Of a stretch of DNA of 64,000 nt, positions 1 through 14,096 are shown piece by piece. Origin of the DNA: Panicum virgatum. Lineage: Eukaryota; Streptophyta; Magnoliopsida; Poales; Poaceae. The stretch covers positions 26,308,538 through 26,372,537 of the forward strand of contig NC_053150.1 of NCBI RefSeq assembly GCF_016808335.1. Direction: 5' to 3'. Numbering within the stretch: the stretch's first letter is position 1; every line of letters begins with the position of its first letter. The notes beneath the pieces are model-generated. The model saw nothing but the letters and a program-made list of their open reading frames with translations. It was not told where the DNA came from and made no database searches. A program made the position numbers and the translations under genes.

Positions 1-3000
1 TGCAATTAATGCAAAAGCACGTGCCACGAAGTCACATCGGTATTTTTTGCAATGAACGCACCCAATCCACTCCATTGGAACCTAAACTCATGTTTCGGTG
101 TGTTGCATTGTGTTTGGGTGCATTTGGATCATTTCGTAACCGCATGAAACTCGATGCAAAACAGGGTGAACTAGTGCAATTAATGCGAAAGCTCGTGGCA
201 TGAAGTCATGACGGGATTTTTCTCCACGAACGCACCCAATCCAACCCATTGGACCCTAAACTCAAGTTTTGGTGCGTTGCATAGTGTTTGGGTGCTTTTG
301 TTATGGTTTCGAAACTGCATGAAACTCCATGCAAAACGGTGTGAACTGGTGCAATTAATGCAAAAGTTCGTGCCCAGAAGTCACGTCCGGATTTTTCGCA
401 ACGAACGCACCCAATCCGACCCATTGGACCCTAAACTCATGTTTTGGCGCGTTGCATAGTGTTTGGGTGCATTTGGGATCGTTTCGTAACTGCATGAAAC
501 TCGGTGCAAAACAATGTGAACTTGTGCAATTAATACATAAGTACGTGCCACGAAATCACGTCGGGATTTTTTGCAACGAAAGCACCCAATCCACTCCATT
601 GGACCCTAAACTCTTGTTTTAGTGCATTGCATAGTGTTTGGGTGCATTTGGGATCGTTTCGTAACCGCATGAAACTCGCTGCAAAACAGGGTGAATCCGT
701 GCAATTAATGCGAAAGCTCGTGCCACGAAGGCACAACGGGATTTTTCTCTACGAACACACCCAATCCACCACATTGGACTCTAAACTCATGTTTTGGTGC
801 GTTGCATAGTGTTTGAGTGCATTTGTTATCGTTTCGTAACTGCATGAAACTCGGTGCAAAACAGTGTGAACTAGTGCAATTAATGCAAAAGCACGTGCCA
901 TGAAGTCACATCGGTATTTTTTGCAATGAACGCACCCAATCCACTCCATTGGACCCTAAACTCATGTTTTGGTGTGTTGTATAGTGTTTGGGTGCATTTG
1001 GGATCATTTCGTAACTCCATGAAACTCGATGAAAAATAGGGTGAACTGGTGCAATTAATGCAAAAGTTCTTGCAATGAAGTCACGTCGGGATTTTTCGCA
1101 GCGAATGCATGCATTGGACCCTAAACTCATGTTTTGGTAAGTTTCAAAGTGTTTGGGTTCATCTGTTATCATTTCGTAAATGCATGAAACTCGGTGCAAA
1201 ATGGAGTGAACTGGTGCAATTAATGCAAAAGTTCGTAACACGAAGTCACGTCGGGTTTTTCGAAACGAACGCACCCAATCCACCACATTGGACCCTAAAC
1301 TCATGTTTTGGCGCGTTGCATAGTGTTTGGGTGCATTTGGGATCGTTTCGTAACTGCATGAAACTCGGTGCAAAACAATGTGAACTGGTGCAATTAATAC
1401 AAAAGTACGTGCCACGAAGTCATGTCGGGATTTTTTGCAACGAACGCACCCAATCCACTCCATTGGACCCTAAACTCTTGTTTTGGTGCATTGCATAGTG
1501 TTTGGGTGCATTTGGGATCGTTTCGTAACCGCATGAAACTCGATGCAAAACAGGGTGAATCCGTGCAATTAATGCGAAAGCTCGTGCCACGAAGGCACGA
1601 CGGGATTTTTCTCTACAAACACACCCAATCCACCACATTGGACCCTAAACTCATGTTTTGGTGCGTTGCATAGTGTTTGGGTGCATTTGTTATCGTTTCG
1701 TAACTGCATGAAACTCGGTGCAAAACAGTGTGAACTAGTGCAATTAATGCAAAAGCACGTGCCACGAAGTCACATCGGTATTTTTTGCAATGAACGCACC
1801 CAATCCACTCCATTGGAACCTAAACTCATGTTTCGGTGTGTTGCATTGTGTTTGGGTGCATTTGGATCATTTCGTAACCGCATGAAACTCGATGCAAAAC
1901 AGGGTGAACTAGTGCAATTAATGCGAAAGCTCGTGGCATGAAGTCATGACGGGATTTTTCTCCACGAACGCACCCAATCCACCCCATTGGACCCTAAACT
2001 CAAGTTTTGGTGCGTTGCATACTGTTTGGGTGCTTTTGTTATGGTTTCGAAACTGCATGAAACTCCATGCAAAACGGTGTGAACTGGTGCAATTAATGCA
2101 AAAGTTCGTGCCCAGAAGTCACGTCCGGATTTTTCGCAACGAACGCACCCAATCCGACCCATTGGACCCTAAACTCATGTTTTGGCGCGTTGCATAGTGT
2201 TTGGGTGCATTTGGGATCGTTTCGTAACTGCATGAAACTCGGTGCAAAACAATGTGAACTTGTGCAATTAATACATAAGTACGTGCCACGAAGTCACGTC
2301 GGGATTTTTTGCAACGAAAGCACCCAATCCACTCCATTGGACCCTAAACTCTTGTTTTAGTGCATTGCATAGTGTTTGGGTGCATTTGGGATCGTTTCGT
2401 AACCGCATGAAACTCGCTGCAAAACAGGGTGAATCCGTGCAATTAATGCGAAAGCTCGTGCCACGAAGGCACAACGGTATTTTTCTCTACGAACACACCC
2501 AATCCACCACATTGGACTCTAAACTCATGTTTTGGTGCGTTGCATAGTGTTTGAGTGCATTTGTTATCGTTTCGTAACTGCATGAAACTCGGTGCAAAAC
2601 AGTGTGAACTAGTGCAATTAATGCAAAAGCACGTGCCATGAAGTCACATCGGTATTTTTTGCAATGAACGCACCCAATCCACTCCATTGGACCCTAAACT
2701 CATGTTTTGGTGTGTTGTATAGTGTTTGGGTGCATTTGGGATCATTTCGTAACTCCATGAAACTCGATGCAAAATAGGGTGAACTGGTGCAATTAATGCA
2801 AAAGTTCGTGCAATGAAGTCACGTCGGGATTTTTCGCAGCGAATGCATGCATTGGACCCTAAACTCATGTTTTGGTAAGTTTCAAAGTGTTTGGGTTCAT
2901 CTGTTATCATTTCGTAAATGCATGAAACTCGGTGCAAAATGGAGTGAACTGGTGCAATTAATGCAAAAGTTCGTAACACGAAGTCACGTCGGGTTTTTCG

Positions 3001-3476
3001 AAACGAACGCACCCAATCCACCACATTGGACCCTAAACTCATGTTTTGGCGCGTTGCATAGTGTTTGGGTGCATTTGGGATCGTTTCGTAACTGCATGAA
3101 ACTCGGTGCAAAACAATGTGAACTGGTGCAATTAATACAAAAGTACGTGCCACGAAGTCACGTCGGGATTTTTTGCAACGAACGCACCCAATCCACTCCA
3201 TTGGACCCTAAACTCTTGTTTTGGTGCATTGCATAGTGTTTGGGTGCATTTGGGATCGTTTCGTAACCGCATGAAACTCGATGCAAAACAGGGTGAATCC
3301 GTGCAATTAATGCGAAAGCTCGTGCCACGAAGGCACGACGGGATTTTTCTCTACAAACACACCGAATCCACCACATTGGACCCTAAACTATTGTTTTGGT
3401 GCGTTGCATAGTGTTTGGGTGCATTTGTTATCGTTTCGTAACTGCATGAAACTCGGTGCAAAATAGTGTGAACTAG
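1..3476 (+). repeat. 10-monomer HOR, 1,738-bp unit, two copies
   Basis: Bases 1-1,738 repeat as 1,739-3,476. By eye there are only about a dozen substitutions (for example near 255, 286, 553, 738, 1029, 1068 and 1421), so the copies are about 99% identical, while monomers inside one copy differ far more. Ten 175-bp monomers would give 1,750 bp. The 12-bp shortfall comes mainly from one shortened monomer (GCAGCGAATGCATGCATTGG near 1,100 and 2,840) plus a 1-bp loss in GTGCATTTGGATC. The left edge is cut by the window, so more copies may lie outside. Confidence 0.9.
1105..1114. other. 10-bp palindrome ATGCATGCAT at the short-monomer junction
   Basis: The shortened monomer of the 10-mer HOR reads GCGAATGCATGCATTGG where others have about 11 more bases including CGCACCCAATCCA. 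The junction forms the perfect self-complementary ATGCATGCAT. Equivalent sites occur near 2,843, 3,707, 25,548 and 26,415. It is a good marker for this HOR family. Confidence 0.7.
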
Positions 3477-4925
3477 TGCAATTAATGCAAAAGCACGTGC
3501 CACGAAGTCACATCGGTATTTTTTGCAATGAGCGCACCCAGTCCACTCCATTGGAACCTAAACTCATGTTTTGGTGTGTTGTATAGTGTTTGGGTGCATT
3601 TGGGATTATTTCATAACTCCATGAAACTCGATGCAAAATAGGGTGAACTGGTGCAATTAATGCAAAAGTTTGTGCCACGAAGTCACGTCGGGATTTTTCG
3701 TAGCGAATGCATGCATTGGACCCTAAACTCATGTTTTGGTAAGTTTCATAGTGTTTGGGTTCATCTGTTATCATTTCGTAACTGCATGAAACTCGGTGCA
3801 AAATGGTGTGAACTGGTGCAATTAATGCAAAAGTTCGTAACACGAAGTCACGTCGGGATTTTTCAAAACGAACGCACCCAATCCACCACATTGGACCCTA
3901 AACTCATGTTTTGGCGCGTTGCATAGTGTTTGGGTGCATTTGGGATCGTTTCGTAACTGCATGAAACTTGGTGCAAAACATTGTGAACTGGTGCAATTAA
4001 TACAAAAGTACGTGCCACGAAGTCACGTCGGGATTTTTTGCAACGAACGCACCCAATCCACTCCATTGGACCCTAAACTCTTGTTTTGGTGCATTGCATA
4101 GTGTTTGTGTGCATTTGGGATCGTTTCGTAACCGCATGAAACTCGATGCAAAACAGGGTGAATCCGTGCAATTAATGCGAAAGCTCGTGCCACGAAAGCA
4201 CGACGGGATTTTTCTCTACGAACACACCCAATCCACCACATTGGACCCTAAACTCATGTTTTGGTGCGTTGCATAGTGTTTGGGTGCATTTGTTATCGTT
4301 TCGTAACTGCATGAAACTCGGTGCAAAACAGTGTGAACCAGTGCAATTAATGCAAAAGCACGTGCCACGAAGTCACATCGGTATTTTTTGCAATGAACGC
4401 ACCCAATCCACTCCATTGGAACCTAAACTCATGTTTCGGTGTGTTGCATTGTGTTTGGGTGCATTTGGATCATTTCGTAACCGCATGAAACTCGATGCAA
4501 AACAGGGTGAACTAGTGCAATTAATGCGAAAGCTCGTGGCATGAAGTCATGACGGGATTTTTCTCCACGAACGCACCCAATCCACCCCATTGGACCCTAA
4601 ACTCAAGTTTTGGTGCGTTGCATAGTGTTTGGGTGCTTTTGTTATGGTTTCGAAACTGCATGAAACTCCATGCAAAACGGTGTGAACTGGTGCAATTAAT
4701 GCAAAAGTTCGTGCCCAGAAGTCACGTCCGGATTTTTCGCAACGAACACACCCAATCCGACCCATTGGACCCTAAACTCATGTTTTGGCGCGTTGCATAG
4801 TGTTTGGGTGCATTTGGGATCGTTTCGTAACTGCATGAAACTCGGTGCAAAACAATGTGAACTAGTGCAATTAATACATAAGTACGTGCCACGAAGTCAC
4901 GTCGGGATTTTTTGCAACGAACGCA
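3477..4925 (+). repeat. Partial copies of the 10-mer HOR, with an 865-bp 5-mer step
   Basis: A third 1,738-bp copy seems to start at 3,477, but within about 100 bp it switches to the second half of the unit: 3,570-4,341 matches roughly 2,700-3,476 at an offset of about 865 bp (five monomers). At 4,342 the unit start appears again (compare 1 and 1,739) and runs to about 4,925, where it switches to another family (GGTAAGTTTCATAG type). I infer unequal exchange that removed half a HOR unit. Confidence 0.75.
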
Positions 4926-5762
4926 CCCAATCCACTCCATTGGACCCTAAACTCATGTTTTGGTAAGTTTCATAGTGTTTGGGTTCATCTGTTATCATTT
5001 CGTAACTGCATGAAACTCGGTGCAAAATGGTGTGAACTGGTGCAATTAATGCAAAAGTTCGTAACACGAAGTCACGTCGGGATTTTTCAAAACGAACGCA
5101 CCCAATCCACCACATTGGACCCTAAACTCATGTTTTGGCGCATTGCATAGTGTTTGGGTGCATTTGGGATCATTTCGTAACTGCATGAAACTCGGTGTAA
5201 AATAGTGTGAACTGGTGCAATTAATACAAAAGTACGTGTCACGAAGTCACGTCGGGATTTTTTGCAACGAACGCACCCAATCCACTCCATTGGACCCTAA
5301 ACTCTTGTTTTGATGCATTGCATAGTGTTTGGGTGCATTTGGGATCGTTTCGTAACCGCATGAAACTCGATGCAAAATAGGGTGAATCCGTGCAATTAAT
5401 GCGAAAGCTCGTAGCACAAAGTCAAGACGGGATTTTTCTCTACGAACACACCCAATCCACCACATTGGACCCTAAACTCATGTTTTGGTGCGTTGCATAG
5501 TGTTTGGGTGCATTTGTTATCGTTTCGTAACTGCATGAAACTCGGTGCAAAACAGTGTGAACTAGTGCAATTAATGCAAAAGCACGTGCCACGAAGTCAC
5601 ATCGGTATTTTTTGCAATGAACGCACCCAATCCACTCAATTGGACCCTAAACTCATGTATTGGTGTGTTGCATAGTATTTGGGTGCATTTGGGATCGTTT
5701 CGTCACCGCATGAAACTCGATGCAAAACAGGGTGAACAAGTGCAATTAATGCGAAAGCTCGT

Positions 5763-5778
5763 GGCATGAAGTCATGCC
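5763..5778. other. 16-bp palindrome GGCATGA-AG-TCATGCC in variant monomers (example)
   Basis: Arms of 7 bp with a 2-bp spacer. It is found where CACGAAGTCACG is replaced by CATGAAGTCATG and flanked by GG/CC, as at 5,763. GTGCCATGAAGTCATGCC relatives occur widely (for example 32,475 and 22,191), with 6-bp arms or with mismatches. Confidence 0.6.
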
Positions 5779-7642
5779 GGGATTTTTCTCCACGAACGCA
5801 CCCAATCCACCCCATTGGACCCTAAACTCATGTTTTGGTAAGTTTCATAGTGTTTGGGTTCATCTGTTATCATTTCGTAACTGCGTGAAACTCGGTGCAA
5901 AATGGTGTGAACTGGTGCAGTAAATGCAAAAGTTCGTAACACGAAGTCACGTCGAGATTTGTCAAAACTAACGCACCCAATCCACCACATTGGACCCTAA
6001 ACTCATGTTTTGGCGCGTTGCAAAGTGTTTGGGTGCATTTTGGATCATTTCGTAACTGCATGAAACTCGGTGCAAAATAGTGTGAACTGGTGCAATTAAT
6101 ACAAAAGTACGTGCCACGAAGTCAAGTCTGGATTTTTTTGCAACGAACGCACCCAATCCACTCGATTGGACCCTAAACTCATGTTTTGGTGTGTTGCATA
6201 GTGTTTGGGTGCATTTGGGATCGTTTCGTAACCGCATGAAACTCGATGCAAAATAGGGTGAATCCGTGCAATTAATGCGAAAGCTCGTAGCACAAAGTCA
6301 AGACGGGATTTTTCTCTACGAACACACCCAATCCACCACATTGGACCCTAAACTCATGTTTTGGTGCGTTGCATAGTGTTTGGGTGCATTTGGGATCGTT
6401 TCGTAACTGCATGAAACTTGGTGCAAAACAGTGTGAACTAGTGCAATTAATGCAAAAGCACGTGCCACGAAGTCACATCGGTATTTTTTGCAATGAACGC
6501 ACCCAATCCACTCAATTGGACCCTAAACTCTTGTTTTAGTGCATTGCATAGTGTTTGGGTGCATTTGGGATCGTTTCGTAACCGCATGAAACTCGCTGCA
6601 AAACAGGGTGAATCCGTGCAATTAATGCGAAAGCTCGTGCCACGAAGGCACAACGGGATTTTTCTCTACGAACACACCCAATCCACCACATTGGACTCTA
6701 AACTCATGTTTTCGTGCGTTGCATAGTGTTTGAGTGCATTTGTTATCGTTTCGTAACTGCATGAAACTCGGTGCAAAACAGTGTGAACAAGTGCAATTAA
6801 TGCAAAAGCACGTGCCACGAAGTCACATCGGTATTTTTTGCAACGAACGCACCCAATCCACTCCATTGGAACCTAAACTCATGTTTCGGTGTGTTGCATA
6901 GTGTCTGGGTGCATTTGGGTCATTTCGTAACCGCATGAAACTCGATGCAAAACAGGATGAACTAGTGCAATTAATGCGAAAGCTCGTGGCATGAAGTCAT
7001 GACGGGATTTTTCTCCACGAACGCACCCAATCCACCCCATTGGACCCGAAACTCAAGTTTTGGTGCATTGCATAGTGTTGGGGTGCTTTTGTTATGGTTT
7101 CGTAACTGCATGAAACTCCGTGCAAAACGGTGTGAACTGGTGCAATTAATGCAAAAGTTCGTGCCAAGAAGTCACGTCCGGATTTTTCGCAACGAACACA
7201 CCCAATCCACACCATTGGACCCTAAACTCATGTTTTGGTGTGTTTGTAGTGTTTGGGTGCATTTGGGATCATTTCGTAACTCTATGAAACTCGATGCAAA
7301 ATAGGGTGAACTGGTGCAATTAATGCAAAAGTTCGTTCCACGAAGTCACGTCGGGATTTTTCGCAACGAACGCACCCCATCCGTCCCATTTGACCCTAAA
7401 CTCATGTTTTGGTAAGTTTCATAATGTTTGGGTTCATGTGTTACCATTTCGTAACTGCATGAAACTCGGTGCAAAATGGTGTGAACTGGTGCAATTAATG
7501 CAAAAGTTCGTGCCACGAAGTCACGTCGGGATTTTTCGCAACGAACGCACCCAATCCATCCCATTGGACCCTAAACTCATGTTTTGGTAAGTTTCATAGT
7601 GTTTGGGTTCATCTGTTATCATTTCGTAAATGCATGAAACTC

Positions 7643-7649
7643 GGTGCAA
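7643..7649. other. 20-bp deletion scar between GGTGCAA direct repeats
   Basis: Normal monomers have GGTGCAA twice, 20 bp apart (CTCGGTGCAAAATGG...CTGGTGCAATTAATG). Here a single GGTGCAA joins ACTC directly to TTAATG, so one repeat and the sequence between were lost, probably by slippage or single-strand annealing. Confidence 0.72.
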
Positions 7650-7914
7650 TTAATGCAAAAGTTCGTAACATGAAGTCGCGTCGGGATTTTTCGAAACGAA
7701 CGCACCCAATCCACCACATTGGACCCTAAACTCGTGTTTTGGCACGTTGCATAGTGTTTGGGTGCATTTGGGATCGTTTCATAACTGTATGAAACTTCGT
7801 GCAAAACAGTGTGAATTGGTGCAATTAATACAAAAGTACATGCCACGAAGTCACGTCGGGAATTTTTGCAACGAACGCACCCAATCCGCTCAATTAGACC
7901 CTAAACTCTTGTTT

Positions 7915-10900
7915 TGGTGCATTGCATAGTGTTTGGGTGCATTTGGGATCGTTTCGTAACCGCATGAAACTCGATGCAAAACAGGGTGAATCCGTGCAAT
8001 TAATGCGAAAGCTCGTGCCACGAAGTCACGACGGGATTTTTCTCTACGAACACACCCAATCCACCACATTGGACCCTAAACTCATGTTTGGGTGCGTTGC
8101 ATAGTGTTTGGGTGCATTTGGGATTGTTTCGTAACTGCATGAAACTCGGTGCAAAACAGTGTGAACTAGTGCAATTAATGCAAAAGCACGTGCCACGAAG
8201 TCACATCGGTATTTTTTGCAATGAACGCACCCAATCCACTCCATTGGACCCTAAACTCATGTTTTGGTGTGTTGCATAGTGTTTGGGTGCATTTGGGATC
8301 GTTTCGTAACCGCATGAAACTCGATGCAAAACAGGGTGAACTAGTGCAATTAAAGCGAAAGCTCGTGGCATGAAGTCATGACGGGATCTTTCTCCACGAA
8401 CGCACCCAATCCACCCCATTGGACCCTAAACTCAAGTATTGGTGCGTTGCATAGTGTTTGGGTGCTTTTGTTATGGTTTCGTAACTGCATGAAACTCCGT
8501 GCAAAACGGTGTCAACTGGTGCAATTAATGCAAAAGTTCGTGCCACGAAGTCACGTCCGGATTTTTCGCAACGAACGCACCCAATCCGCACCATTGGACC
8601 CTAAACTCATGTTTTGGTGTGTTGTATAGTGTTTGGGTGCATTTGGGATCATTTCGTAACTCCATGAAACTCGATGCAAAATAGGGTTAACTGGTGCAAT
8701 TAATGCATAAGTTCGTGCCACGATGTCACGTCGGGATTTTTCGCAACGAACGCACCCAATCCATCCCATTGGACCCTAAACTCATGTTTTGGTAAGTTTC
8801 ATAGTGTTTGGGTTCATCTGTTATCATTTCGTAACTGCATGAAACTCGGTGCAAAATGGTGTGAACTGGTGCAATTAATGCAAAAGTTCGTAACACGAAG
8901 TCACGTCGGGATTTTTCAAAACGAACGCACCCAATCCACCACATTGGACCCTAAACTCATGTTTTGGCGCATTGCATAGTGTTTGGGTGCATTTGGGATC
9001 ATTTCGTAACTGCATGAAACTCGGTGTAAAACAGTGTGAACTGGTGCAATTAATACAAAAGTACGTGTCACGAAGTCACGTCGGGATTTTTTGCAACGAA
9101 CGCACCCAATCCACTCCATTGGACCCTAAACTCTTGTTTTGATGCATTGCATAGTGTTTGGGTGCATTTGGGATCGTTTCGTAACCGCATGAAACTCGAT
9201 GCAAAACAGGGTGAATCCGTGCAATTAATGCGAAAGCTCGTAGCACAAAGTCAAGACGGGATTTTTCTCTACGAACACACCCAATCCACCACATTGGACC
9301 CTAAACTCATGTTTTGGTGCGTTGCATAGTGTTTGGGTGCATTTGGGATCGTTTCGGAACTGCATGAAACTTGGTGCAAAACAGTGTGAACTAGTGCAAT
9401 TAATGCAAAAGCACGTGCCACGAAGTCACATCGGTATTTTTTGCAATGAACGCACCCAATCCACTCAATTGGACCCTAAACTCATGTATTGGTGTGTTGC
9501 ATAGTATTCGGGTGCATTTGGGATCGTTTCGTAACCGCATGAAACTCGATGCAAAACAGGGTGAACAAGTGCAATTAATGCGAAAGCTCGTGGCATGAAG
9601 TCATGCCGGGATTTTTCTCCACGAACGCACCCAATCCACCCCATTGGACCCTAAACTCATGTGTTTGGTGCGTTGCATAGTGTTTGGGTGCTTTTGTTAT
9701 GGTTTCGTAACTGCAGGAAACTCCGTGCAAAATGGTGTGAACTGGTGCAATTAATGCAAAAGTTCGTGCCACGAAGTCACGTCCGGATTTTTCGCAACGA
9801 ACGCACCCAATCCGCACCATTGGATCCTAAACTTATGTTTTGGTGTGTTGTATAGTGTTTGGGTGCATTTGGGATCATTTCGTAACTCCATGAAACTCGA
9901 TGCAAAATAGGGTGAACTGGTGCAATTAATGCATAAGTTCGTGCCACGAAGTCACGTCTGGATTTTTCGCAACGAACGCACCCAATCCATCCCATTGGAC
10001 CCTAAACTCATGTTTTGGTAAGTTTCATAGTGTTTGGGTTCATCTGTTATCATTTTGTAACTGCATGAAACTCAGTGCAAAATGGTGTGAACTGGTGCAG
10101 TAAATGCAAAAGTTCGTAACACGAAGTCACGTCGAGATTTGTCAAAACAAACGCACCCAATCCACCACATTGGACCCTAAACTCATGTTTTGGCGCGTTG
10201 CAAAGTGTTTGGGTGCATTTTGGATCATTTCGTAACTGCATGAAACTCGGTGCAAAATAGTGTGAACTGGTGTAATTAATACAAAAGTACGTGCCACGAA
10301 GTCAAGTCGGGATTTTTTTTGCAACGAACGCACCCAATCCACTCGATTGGACCCTAAACTCATGTTTTGGTGTGTTGCATAGTGTTTGGGTGCATTTGGG
10401 ATCGTTTTGTAACCGCATGAAACTCGATGCAAAATAGGGTGAATCCGTGCAATTAATGCGAAAGCTCGTAGCACAAAGTCAAGACGGGATTTTTCTCTAC
10501 GAACACACCCAATCCACCACATTGGACCCTAAACTCATGTTTTGGTGCGTTGCATAGTGTTTGGGTGCATTTGGGATCGTTTCGTAACTGCATGAAACTT
10601 GGTGCAAAACAGTGTGAACTAGTGCAATTAATGCAAAAGCACGTGCCACGAAGTCACATCGGTATTTTTTGCAATGAACGCACCCAATCCACTCAATTGG
10701 ACCCTAAACTCTTGTTTTAGTGCATTGCATAGTGTTTGGGTGCATTTGGGATCGTTTCGTAACCGCATGAAACTCGATGCAAAACAGGGTGAATCCGTGC
10801 AATTAATGCGAAAGCTCGTGCCACGAAGTCACGACGGGATTTTTCTCTACGAACACACCCAATCCACCACATTGGACCCTAAACTCATGTTTGGGTGCGT

Positions 10901-13243
10901 TGCATAGTGTTTGGGTGCATTTGGGATTGTTTCGTAACTGCATGAAACTCGGTGCAAAACAGTGTGAACTAGTGCAATTAATGCAAAAGCACGTGCCACG
11001 AAGTCACATCGGTATTTTTTGCAATGAACGCACCCAATCCACTCCATTGGACCCTAAACTCATGTTTTAGTGTGTTGCATAGTGTTTGGGGGCATTTGGG
11101 ATCGTTTCGTAACCGCATGAAACTCGATGCAAAACAGGGTGAACTAGTGCAATTAAAGCGAAAGCTCGTGGCATGAAGTCATGACGGGATCTTTCTCCAC
11201 GAACGCACCCAATCCACCCCATTGGACCCTAAACTTAAGATTTGGTGCGTTGCATAGTGTTTGGGTGCTTTTGTTATGGTTTCGTAACTGCATGAAACTC
11301 CGTGCAAAACGGTGTCAACTGGTGCAATTAATGCAAAAGTTCGTGCCACGAAGTCACGTACGGATTTTTCGCAACGAACGCACCCAATCCGCACCATTGG
11401 ACCCTAAACTCATGTTTTGGTGTGTTGTATAGTGTTTGGGTGCATTTGGGATCATTTCGTAACTCCATGAAACTCGATGCAAAATAGGGTTAACTGGTGC
11501 AATTAATGCATAAGTTCGTGCCACGATGTCACGTCGGGATTTTTCGCAACGAACGCACCCAATCCATCCCATTGGACCCTAAACTCATGTTTTGGTAAGT
11601 TTCATAGTGTTTGGGTTCATCTGTTATCATTTCGTAACTGCATGAAACTCGGTGCAAAATGGTGTGAACTGGTGCAATTAATGCAAAAGTTCGTAACACG
11701 AAGTCACGTCGGGATTTTTCAAAACGAACGCACCCAATCCACCACATTGGACCCTAAACTCATGTTTTGGCGCATTGCATAGTGTTTGGGTGCATTTGGG
11801 ATCATTTCGTAACTGCATGAAACTCGGTGCAAAACAGTGTGAACTGGTGCAATTAATACAAAAGTACGTGTCACGAAGTCACGTCGGGATTTTTTGCAAC
11901 GAACGCACCCAATCCACTCCATTGGACCCTAAACTCTTGTTTTGATGCATTGCATAGTGTTTGGGTGCATTTGGGATCGTTTCGTAACCGCATGAAACTC
12001 GATGCAAAACAGTGTGAATCTGTGCAATTAATGCGAAAGCTCGTAGCACAAAGTCAAGACGGGATTTTTCTCTACGAACACACCCAATCCACCACATTAG
12101 ACCCTAAACTCATGTTTTAGTGCGTTGCATAGTGTTTGGGTGCATTTGGGATCGTTTCGTAACTGCATGAAACTTGGTGCAAAACAGTGTGAACTAGTGC
12201 AATTAATGCAAAAGCACGTGCCACGAAGTCACATCGGTATTTTTTGCAATGAACGCACCCAATCCACTCAATTGGACCAAAACTCATGTATTGGTGTGTT
12301 GCATAGTATTTGGGTGCATTTGGGATCGTTTCGTAACCGCATGAAACTCGATGCAAAACAGGGTGAACAAGTGCAATTAATGCGAAAGCTCGTGGCATGA
12401 AGTCATGCCGGGATTTTTCTCCACGAACGCACCCAATCCACCCCATTGGACCCTAAACTCATGTGTTTGGTGCGTTGCATAGTGTTTGGGTGCTTTTGTT
12501 ATGGTTTCGTAACTGCAGGAAACTCCATGCAAAATGGTGTGAACTGGTGCAATTAATGCAAAAGTTCGTGCCACGAAGTCACGTCCGGATTTTTCGCAAC
12601 GAACGCACCCATTCCGCACCATTGGATCCTAAACTTATGTTTTGGTGTGTTGTATAGTGTTTGGGTGCATTTGGGATCATTTCGTAACTCCATGAAACTC
12701 GATGCAAAATAGGGTGAACTGGTGCAATTAATGCATAAGTTCGTGCCACGAAGTCACGTCGGGATTTTTCGCAACGAACGCACCCAATCCATCCCATTGG
12801 ACCCTAAACTCATGTTTTGGTAAGTTTCATAGTGTTTGGGTTCATCTGTTATCATTTCGTAACTGCATGAAACTCGGTGCAAAATGGTGTGAACTGGTGC
12901 AGTAAATGCAAAAGTTCGTAACACGAAGTCACGTCGAGATTTGTCAAAACTAACGCACCCAATCCACCACATTGGACCCTAAACTCATGTTTTGGCGCGT
13001 TGCAAAGTGTTTGGGTGCATTTTGGATCATTTCGTAACTGCATGAAACTCGGTGCAAAATAGTGTGAACTGGTGCAATTAATACAAAAGTACGTGCCACG
13101 AAGTCAAGTCGGGATTTTTTTGCAACGAACGCACCCAATCCACTCGATTGGACCCTAAACTCATGTTTTGGTGTGTTGCATAGTGTTTGGGTGCATTTGG
13201 GATCGTTTCGTAACCGCATGAAACTCGATGCAAAATAGGGTGA
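7915..13243 (+). repeat. 16-monomer HOR, ~2,803-bp unit, about 1.9 copies
   Basis: Copy one is 7,915-10,717. Copy two starts at 10,718 and matches until about 13,243, where GAATCCGTGC is replaced by GAACTAGTGC and the order changes. The offset is 2,803 bp and falls to 2,802 after a 1-bp loss near 12,277 (GGACCAAAACTC). Local differences are few: a T-tract near 10,312 is eight Ts long, and a TCACGTACGG variant lies at 11,356. Sixteen 175-bp monomers would give 2,800 bp. This is the longest unit in the window. Confidence 0.85.
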
Positions 13244-14076
13244 ACTAGTGCAATTAATGCGTAAGCTCGTTCCATGAAGTCATGCCGGGATTTTTCTCCA
13301 CGAACGCTCCCAATCCACCCCATTGGACCCTAAACTCAAGTTTTGGTGCGTTGCATAGTGTTTGGGTGCATTTATTATGGTTTCGTAACTGCATGAACTC
13401 GGTGCAAAACGGTGTGAACTGGTACAATTAATGCAAAAGTTCGTGCCACGAAGTCACGTCCGGATTTTTCGGAACGAACGCACCCAATCCGCACCATTGG
13501 ACCCTAAACTCATGTTTAGGTGTGTTGTATAGTGTTTGGGTGCATTTGGGAACATTTCGTAACTCCATGAAACTTGATGCAAAATAGGGGGAACTGGTGC
13601 AATTAATACAAAGTTCGTGCCACGAAGTCATGTCGGGATTTTTCGCAACGAACGCACCCAATCCACCCCATTAGAGCCAAAATTCATGTTTTGGTGCGTT
13701 GCATAGTGTTTGGGTGCATTTGGATCGTTTCATAACTGCATGAAACTCGATGCAAAATAGTGTGAACTGGTACAATTAATGCAAAAGTACGTGCCACGAA
13801 GTCACGTCGGGATTTTTTGCAATGAACGCACCCAATCCACTCCATTGGACCCTAAACTCATGTTTTGGTGTGTTGCATAGTGTTTGGATGCATTTGGGAT
13901 CGTTTCGTAACCGCATGAAACTCGATGCAAAACAGGGTGAACTAGTGCAATTAATGCGAAAGCTCGTGCCATGAAGTAATGCCGGGATTTTTCTCCACGA
14001 ACGCACCCACTCCACCCCATTGGAACCTAAACTCAAGTTTTTGTGTGTTGCATAGTGTTTGGGTGCATTTGTTATG

Positions 14077-14096
14077 GTTTCGTAACTGCATGAAAC
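14077..14096. other. Dyad 3: GTTTC ... GAAAC inverted repeat (example)
   Basis: GTTTC and GAAAC are 5-bp inverted arms separated by the ten bases GTAACTGCAT. The arrangement recurs in many monomers; others have ATTTCG, which weakens the left arm. The LTR integrated within the spacer of such a dyad (TTTCATAACTGCATGAAAC). The function is unknown. Confidence 0.55.

Larger units (their letters stand above)
4926..7914 (+). repeat. Mosaic satellite block between the 10-mer and 16-mer HORs
   Basis: No single period holds. 4,940-5,830 matches about 8,770-9,660 of the 16-mer unit (offset ~3,829). 5,830-6,530 matches 10,010-10,710 (offset ~4,181). 6,530-7,230 follows the 10-mer family (like 630-900, then 4,410-4,700). 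From 7,230 to 7,900 the order of monomers is local. It includes a 20-bp deletion at 7,643-7,649, where only one of two GGTGCAA copies remains. The block reads as a patchwork of segments from both neighbours. Confidence 0.7.
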
